Assembly: GCA_019750135.1 (NCBI GenBank)
Contig: JAIEOV010000007.1
Location: forward strand, 124,001-188,000
Source: Reyranella sp.
GTDB lineage: Bacteria; Pseudomonadota; Alphaproteobacteria; Reyranellales; Reyranellaceae
Direction: 5' to 3'
DNA: 64,000 nt
The notes below the pieces were generated by a model. The model was not told the origin of the DNA and did not search any database. It saw only the letters and a program-made list of their open reading frames with translations. A program made the translations under genes and the position numbers. Of this stretch, positions 60,023 through 64,000 are shown one piece after another (positions within the stretch are counted from its first letter, which is position 1; each line of letters opens with the position of its first letter).

Positions 60023-61360
60023 TTGCCTTTGCCAGCCGCTTCTCGCTCCATCAGGGGTGCACTCGGGGCCTTACTCGGACTGGCGCTCGCCTTGCTGCTG
60101 GCCGGCGTCGACGCCGCCAGCGCCGAGCCGCAGCGTCGACCGGCCGAACCGCGGGTGTTCGGCGACCTGGAATGGCGCCAGAAGCTCTTCGACAAAGGTG
60201 TCGACCTTCAGCTCTCTCATGTCAGCGAGTCCGCCTACAACCTCGGCGGCGGGACCCAGCAGATCCTCGACTACACCGACCAGGTCGCGGTCGGCACCAC
60301 GCTCGATCTCGAGCGCATCTTCGGCCTGAACGATGCGGTGATCCAGATCACCTATACCGAGCGCGCCGGCCGCAACCTGGTCGACGATGCCAACCTCGGC
60401 ACCTTCCAGCTCGTGCAGGAAGTCTATGGGCGCGGCCAGACCGTTCGCCTGACGCAGATGTGGTACCAGCAGAAGTACTTCAACGACCTGATCAGCTGGA
60501 AGTTCGGCCGGGTGTCTCCGGGCGGCGACTTCGCCACCTTTCCCTGCGATTTCCAGAACCTGACCTTCTGCGGCTCGCAGCCCGGCAACCTCGTCGGCAA
60601 CTACATCTTCAACTGGCCGATCAGCGTATGGGGCAGCCGCGTCAAAGTGAACCTCGAAGGTTTCGGCCACTACCAGATCGGCGTCTACGACCAGAACCAG
60701 CAGTATCTCGGCTACGAGAACAAGCTGTGGCCGGTCTGGTACCAGGGCTCGACGGGGGTGCTGGTGCCGGTCGAGATCGCCTGGTACCCCAAGTTCGCCG
60801 GCGGCCGGCTCGAGGGCAGCTACAAGTTCGGCGGCTGGTATTCGTCGGGCCAGCAGCCCGACACGATCTACGACATCAACAACAACGTCATCGCCTTCAC
60901 CGGCCTTCCGGCAGCGACGCGCACGGGCATGTACGGCGCCTTCGTCAGCTTCCAGCAGCAGATCACCCGCACCAGCGAGAGCAATCCCAACCGCGGCCTG
61001 CGGCTGTTCTTCAACGCCGCCTTCGCCGACACCGTGACCGCGACCACCGATCGCCAGCTCGCCGGCGGCTTCTGGTACACCGGCCCCTTCGAAGCGCGGC
61101 CCAACGATTCCATCGCCTTCGCCGTCGGCACCACGCACCAGAACCAGCGCATCACGCAGGTCGCGATGCTGCAGAACGCGCTCGGGCTGGGACCGGTGCC
61201 GGTCAAGGATTCCGAGTACGTTTTCGAGCTGGACTACACCTTCGTGCCCGTCGTCGGGTTCCAGATCCGGCCCAACCTGCAGTACATCTACAGCCCGGGC
61301 GGAAGCGTCATCAACAAGGACGTCTGGATCCTCGGCCTGAAGACGGTCATCAACTTCTGA
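60023..61360 (+). CDS. Carbohydrate-selective porin (OprB family)
   Basis: A 445-residue outer-membrane barrel protein from a TTG start; no in-frame ATG or clear ribosome site exists near the signal peptide (cleavage near AASAEP, residue 35). The mature chain alternates hydrophobic residues in beta strands, contains YTDQVAVGTTLDLERIFGL and GRVSPGGDFATFPCDFQN with a Cys pair, and ends VWILGLKTVINF with a terminal Phe as outer-membrane barrels do. It lets sugars cross the outer membrane. It leads the cassette with the MFS carrier and the kinase. Confidence 0.9.
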   Translation: MPLPAASRSIRGALGALLGLALALLLAGVDAASAEPQRRPAEPRVFGDLEWRQKLFDKGVDLQLSHVSESAYNLGGGTQQILDYTDQVAVGTTLDLERIFGLNDAVIQITYTERAGRNLVDDANLGTFQLVQEVYGRGQTVRLTQMWYQQKYFNDLISWKFGRVSPGGDFATFPCDFQNLTFCGSQPGNLVGNYIFNWPISVWGSRVKVNLEGFGHYQIGVYDQNQQYLGYENKLWPVWYQGSTGVLVPVEIAWYPKFAGGRLEGSYKFGGWYSSGQQPDTIYDINNNVIAFTGLPAATRTGMYGAFVSFQQQITRTSESNPNRGLRLFFNAAFADTVTATTDRQLAGGFWYTGPFEARPNDSIAFAVGTTHQNQRITQVAMLQNALGLGPVPVKDSEYVFELDYTFVPVVGFQIRPNLQYIYSPGGSVINKDVWILGLKTVINF

Positions 61361-61370
61361 GGTCGCGCCC

Positions 61371-62759
61371 ATGATCTACTTCCTCGCCGGCGTCGCGGCG
61401 ATCGCCGGTTTCCTGTTCGGCTACGACGAGGGCGTGATCGCGGTCGCCGAACCGCTGCTCACCAAGGAATTCCCGATGTCGCCGGGGATGCGCGGCTTCA
61501 TGACCGCCGCCGTGCCGCTCGGCGCCCTGGTCGCGGCGATCTTCGCCGGCCCGATCGTCGATCGCTTCGGCCGCCGCCGCGTGCTGATGTTCGCCGCCGC
61601 CCTGTTCACCGTCGGCGCCGTGGTCGCGGGCGCCATCACCGCGATCTGGATGCTGGTCGCCGCACGCCTCGTGCTCGGCGTCGCCATCGGGCTCGCGGCG
61701 GTGGGGGCGCCGCTCTACATCTCCGAGACCGCACCGATCAGGAGCCGCGGCGCCATGGTCTCGACCTATCAGCTCGCGATCACCATCGGCATCCTGGTCT
61801 CCTACCTCACCGGCCTGGCGATCACCGGCGACGGCATGTGGCGCCGCATGTTCGACCTGGCCGCGGTGCCGGGATTGCTGTTCCTGATCGGCCTCGCCTT
61901 CCTGCCGGAATCGCCGCGCTGGCTGATCCTGAAGGGCCGCGCCGACCAGGCACGGGCAAGCCTCGTCCGGCTGCGCGGTGCGCACTGGGACGTCGACGCC
62001 GAACTGAGCGAGATGGTGGTGACGGCCAAGGCCGAAGCCGACCGCGGCGCCGGCTACAAGGCACTGCTCGAGCCGCACATCCGGCCGGCGGTCCTCGTGG
62101 CCGTCGCGTTGTTCTTTCTGCAGCAGTTGAGCGGCATCAACGCCGTGATCTACTACGCGCCGGAGATCTTCAATCACGCCGGCTTCGGCAGCGCCGAGAC
62201 GCGTATTCTCGCCACCGTCGGCATCGGCACGGTCAACTTCGCCACGACCATCCTGGCGATGTTCCTGATCGACCGGCTGGGCCGGCGGCCATTGCTGGTG
62301 CTGGGTTTTGCCGGCGCCGCCGCCACCATGCTGATCATCGCGCTCGCCGTCACCCATCCGACCCTGGTGCCGTCGTGGCTGGTGATCGCGATGCTGATGC
62401 TCTATATCGCCTCCTTCGCCGTCGCCATCGGACCGCTGCCGCACGTCATGATGTCCGAGATCTTCCCCTTGCGGGTGCGCGGGCCGGGCATGAGCACGGC
62501 CTCGATCAGCAACTGGGGCTTCAACTTCGTGGTGGTCTTCGCCTTCCCGGTGATGCTGGCGGGTCCCGGGCTTGCCTTCACCTTCACTGTGTTCGCGGTT
62601 ATCTGTCTCGGCGGTATCGCGTTCACGCTGCTGCGCGTTCCCGAGACGACGGGCTATTCTCTCGAGGCGATCGAAACCCATCTGATGTCGGGCAAGCCGC
62701 TGGCGTCGTTGCGCCGGATTACCCTTGTCAGTGTGACGGTGGTGACTAGGAGCAAGTAG
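61371..62759 (+). CDS. Sugar-porter family MFS transporter
   Basis: A 462-residue carrier with 12 helices. Sugar-porter signatures: GYDEGVIAVAEPLL, DRFGRRRVLM, PESPRWLILKGR, QQLSGINAVIYYAPEIF and DRLGRRPLLVLG, with PETTGYSLEAIE at the end. These place it in the XylE/GalP-like proton symporters. It starts 10 bp after the porin, and would carry sugar across the inner membrane for phosphorylation by the adjacent kinases. Confidence 0.93.
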   Translation: MIYFLAGVAAIAGFLFGYDEGVIAVAEPLLTKEFPMSPGMRGFMTAAVPLGALVAAIFAGPIVDRFGRRRVLMFAAALFTVGAVVAGAITAIWMLVAARLVLGVAIGLAAVGAPLYISETAPIRSRGAMVSTYQLAITIGILVSYLTGLAITGDGMWRRMFDLAAVPGLLFLIGLAFLPESPRWLILKGRADQARASLVRLRGAHWDVDAELSEMVVTAKAEADRGAGYKALLEPHIRPAVLVAVALFFLQQLSGINAVIYYAPEIFNHAGFGSAETRILATVGIGTVNFATTILAMFLIDRLGRRPLLVLGFAGAAATMLIIALAVTHPTLVPSWLVIAMLMLYIASFAVAIGPLPHVMMSEIFPLRVRGPGMSTASISNWGFNFVVVFAFPVMLAGPGLAFTFTVFAVICLGGIAFTLLRVPETTGYSLEAIETHLMSGKPLASLRRITLVSVTVVTRSK

Positions 62760-62788
62760 ACTGTCGGGGGCTGACCCTCGGAGGACAA

Positions 62789-63496
62789 ATGGTGGATGTC
62801 GGGCACAAACTAACGCTGGGGATCGATATAGGCGGCACCGGCCTCAAGGCGGCGATCGTCGGTGACGACCTCCGGATGCTTACCGATCGGGTGCGCATGG
62901 AAACTCCGGTCGGGGCGCCGCCGACGACGTTCGTCGAGGCGCTGGTCGGCCTGGTCACCCCGCTGGGCGCCTTCGACCGCGTCGCCGTCGGCTTTCCGGG
63001 CGTCGTGCGCAACGGCCGGGTGCTGAGCGCCGCGAACCTCGGCAACGACAAATGGATCGGCTTCGACCTCGCCCAGGCGCTCGAGACGGCGCTGGCCAAG
63101 CCGGTGCGGGTCGCCAATGATGCCGACCTGCAGGGATTGGCCGTGATCGCCGGCAAGGGCGTCGAGATGGTCATCACCCTGGGGACCGGCTTCGGCACGG
63201 GCCTCTATCGCGACGGCCAGCTGGCGCCGCACCTGGAGATTGCCCACCATCCCTTCCGCCACGGCGAGACGTACGACGAGCAGCTCGGCAACGCCACGCG
63301 CAAAGTGATCGGCGGCACGCGCTGGAACAAGCGCGTGGAAAAGGCGATCGGCAACATGAGGCGGCTGACCAGCTTCGATCACCTATATATCGGCGGCGGC
63401 AACGCCAAGAAGATCACCTTCACTCTCGCGGCCGACATCACCATCGTCTCGAACGAGGCCGGCATGGAGGGCGGCGTCAAGCTCTGGCGCGACTGA
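62789..63496 (+). CDS. ROK-family kinase, polyphosphate glucokinase-like
   Basis: A 235-residue ROK kinase; GGAGGACAA precedes the ATG. Phosphate motif LGIDIGGTGLKAAIV, ARG-free ANDADLQGLA with catalytic Asp, and VITLGTGFGTGLY. The short length and the LEIAHHPFRHGETYDEQLG segment, without the usual ROK Cys-zinc motif, are characteristic of polyphosphate glucokinases (PpgK), which use polyphosphate or ATP to phosphorylate glucose. Donor preference cannot be read from sequence. Confidence 0.82.
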   Translation: MVDVGHKLTLGIDIGGTGLKAAIVGDDLRMLTDRVRMETPVGAPPTTFVEALVGLVTPLGAFDRVAVGFPGVVRNGRVLSAANLGNDKWIGFDLAQALETALAKPVRVANDADLQGLAVIAGKGVEMVITLGTGFGTGLYRDGQLAPHLEIAHHPFRHGETYDEQLGNATRKVIGGTRWNKRVEKAIGNMRRLTSFDHLYIGGGNAKKITFTLAADITIVSNEAGMEGGVKLWRD

Positions 63497-63501
63497 CGCA
63501 G

Positions 63502-64000
63502 CTACGGAGCGAGCCCGAACAGCTCCGTCTCCTCGCGCACGCCGCGCAGGCGCTGGCGACCGAGCGGCACCAGCTCGTGACGGCTGGCATCTGCAGCCCG
63601 GGCAAAGGACTGCGAGATCACGAGATGGCGGCCGAGCGCATCGCAAAGGCGCTCGATGCGCGAGGCCTCGTTGACGGCAGGGCCGATCACCGTGAAGTCC
63701 AGGCGCGCGTCGGCGCCGACATTGCCGTAGTTCACGTGGCCGATGTGCAGCGCGATGTCGAGCTCGGGCGTCGGCAACGAGCGGGCGCGGCGCGCCTCGG
63801 CAAGGCTCGCCATCAGCGCCAGCGCTTCCTTGGCCGATTCGAGCGCCATCGCGCAGGTCTCGGCACGCGGCCGGTCCTCGATCCGGAAGATGGCCAGAAG
63901 CCCGTCGCCCAGGAACTTCAGGACCTCGCCGCCGCGTGCCGTCACCGGGCGCACCATGCAGTCGAAGCAGTCGTCCAGCAGCCCGATCAGGCCGCGGCCT
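63502..64000 (-). CDS. Class III adenylate/guanylate cyclase domain protein (cut by window edge)
   Basis: The C-terminal part of a cyclase homology domain, open to the right edge. GGEVLKFLGDGLLAIF contains the second metal-binding Asp; LHIGHVNYGNVGADARLDFTVIGPAVNEASRIE carries the substrate and transition-state region. The frame continues upstream of its first visible ATG, so the true start is outside the window. It would make cyclic AMP or GMP; an N-terminal sensor is likely but unseen. It lies tail-to-tail with the kinase gene. Confidence 0.85.
   Translation of the reverse strand, partial: GRGLIGLLDDCFDCMVRPVTARGGEVLKFLGDGLLAIFRIEDRPRAETCAMALESAKEALALMASLAEARRARSLPTPELDIALHIGHVNYGNVGADARLDFTVIGPAVNEASRIERLCDALGRHLVISQSFARAADASRHELVPLGRQRLRGVREETELFGLAP

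Overview
This is a gene-dense, high-GC chromosomal window with about 65 protein genes. I see no tRNA, rRNA, CRISPR array, integrase or complete insertion sequence. The gene content is typical of a metabolically versatile, free-living alphaproteobacterium: several Bug-type solute receptors, a TRAP system, amino-acid ABC systems, amidases, an acyl-CoA dehydrogenase, a TauD-like dioxygenase, NIPSNAP, DUF1272, DUF6600 and an Irr-like iron box. My impression is a Reyranella-like member of the Rhodospirillales/Hyphomicrobiales area, inferred from gene content only.

Layout. 1-4.3 kb: the end of an unknown gene overlapping a 1351-residue exported TPR/CHAT protease. 4.3-17.3 kb: small catabolic and transport genes, including an alpha/beta hydrolase, three orphan Bug receptors, NIPSNAP, a metallo-beta-lactamase fold hydrolase, an amidase, a lectin-like secreted protein, an SDR, a serine hydrolase, a TauD dioxygenase and an MFS exporter. 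17.3-20.3 kb: a GlxA-type regulator divergent from an isonitrile-hydratase-like DJ-1 protein with a perfect operator-like inverted repeat between them, then DUF1272, DUF1772 and HxlR genes. 20.3-26.3 kb: an exported trypsin-like protease, a methyltransferase, a cupin, an acyl-CoA dehydrogenase, an NMT1-type receptor and a YdcF protein. 26.3-27.2 kb: a start-less coding remnant overlapping an immunity-like gene. 27.1-30.2 kb: HU, a thioesterase, and an amidase with its own 65-residue partner. 30.2-30.7 kb: a broken DUF433 antitoxin-like gene. 30.7-36.6 kb: aldehyde dehydrogenase, ahpC-ahpD behind an Irr-box-like site, a VOC protein, an amino-acid receptor and a luciferase-like monooxygenase.

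36.6-45 kb: a FecR/DUF6600 secreted protein with a long Pro/Gln/Ala tail. A five-gene minus-strand operon follows (ABC receptor, DadA-like oxidase, permease, ATPase, D-2-hydroxyacid dehydrogenase), which together would import and oxidise an amino acid, possibly a D-isomer. An enolase-superfamily enzyme lies divergent from an HpcH/HpaI aldolase. 46.0-47.3 kb: a two-gene islet of effector/immunity appearance, driven by a near-consensus promoter that carries two matching palindromes; this is my best candidate for an undescribed system. 47.4-54 kb: an oligopeptidase B, a 3-methyladenine DNA glycosylase and a complete TRAP transporter with a palindromic repeat between its receptor and permease genes. 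54-58.8 kb: an unrecognised 405-residue protein, two serine hydrolases and a sugar-phosphate-isomerase-like protein. 58.8-63.5 kb: a sugar-use cassette in which glucokinase is divergent from an OprB porin, a sugar MFS carrier and a polyphosphate-glucokinase-like ROK kinase. The window ends inside a class III nucleotide cyclase gene.
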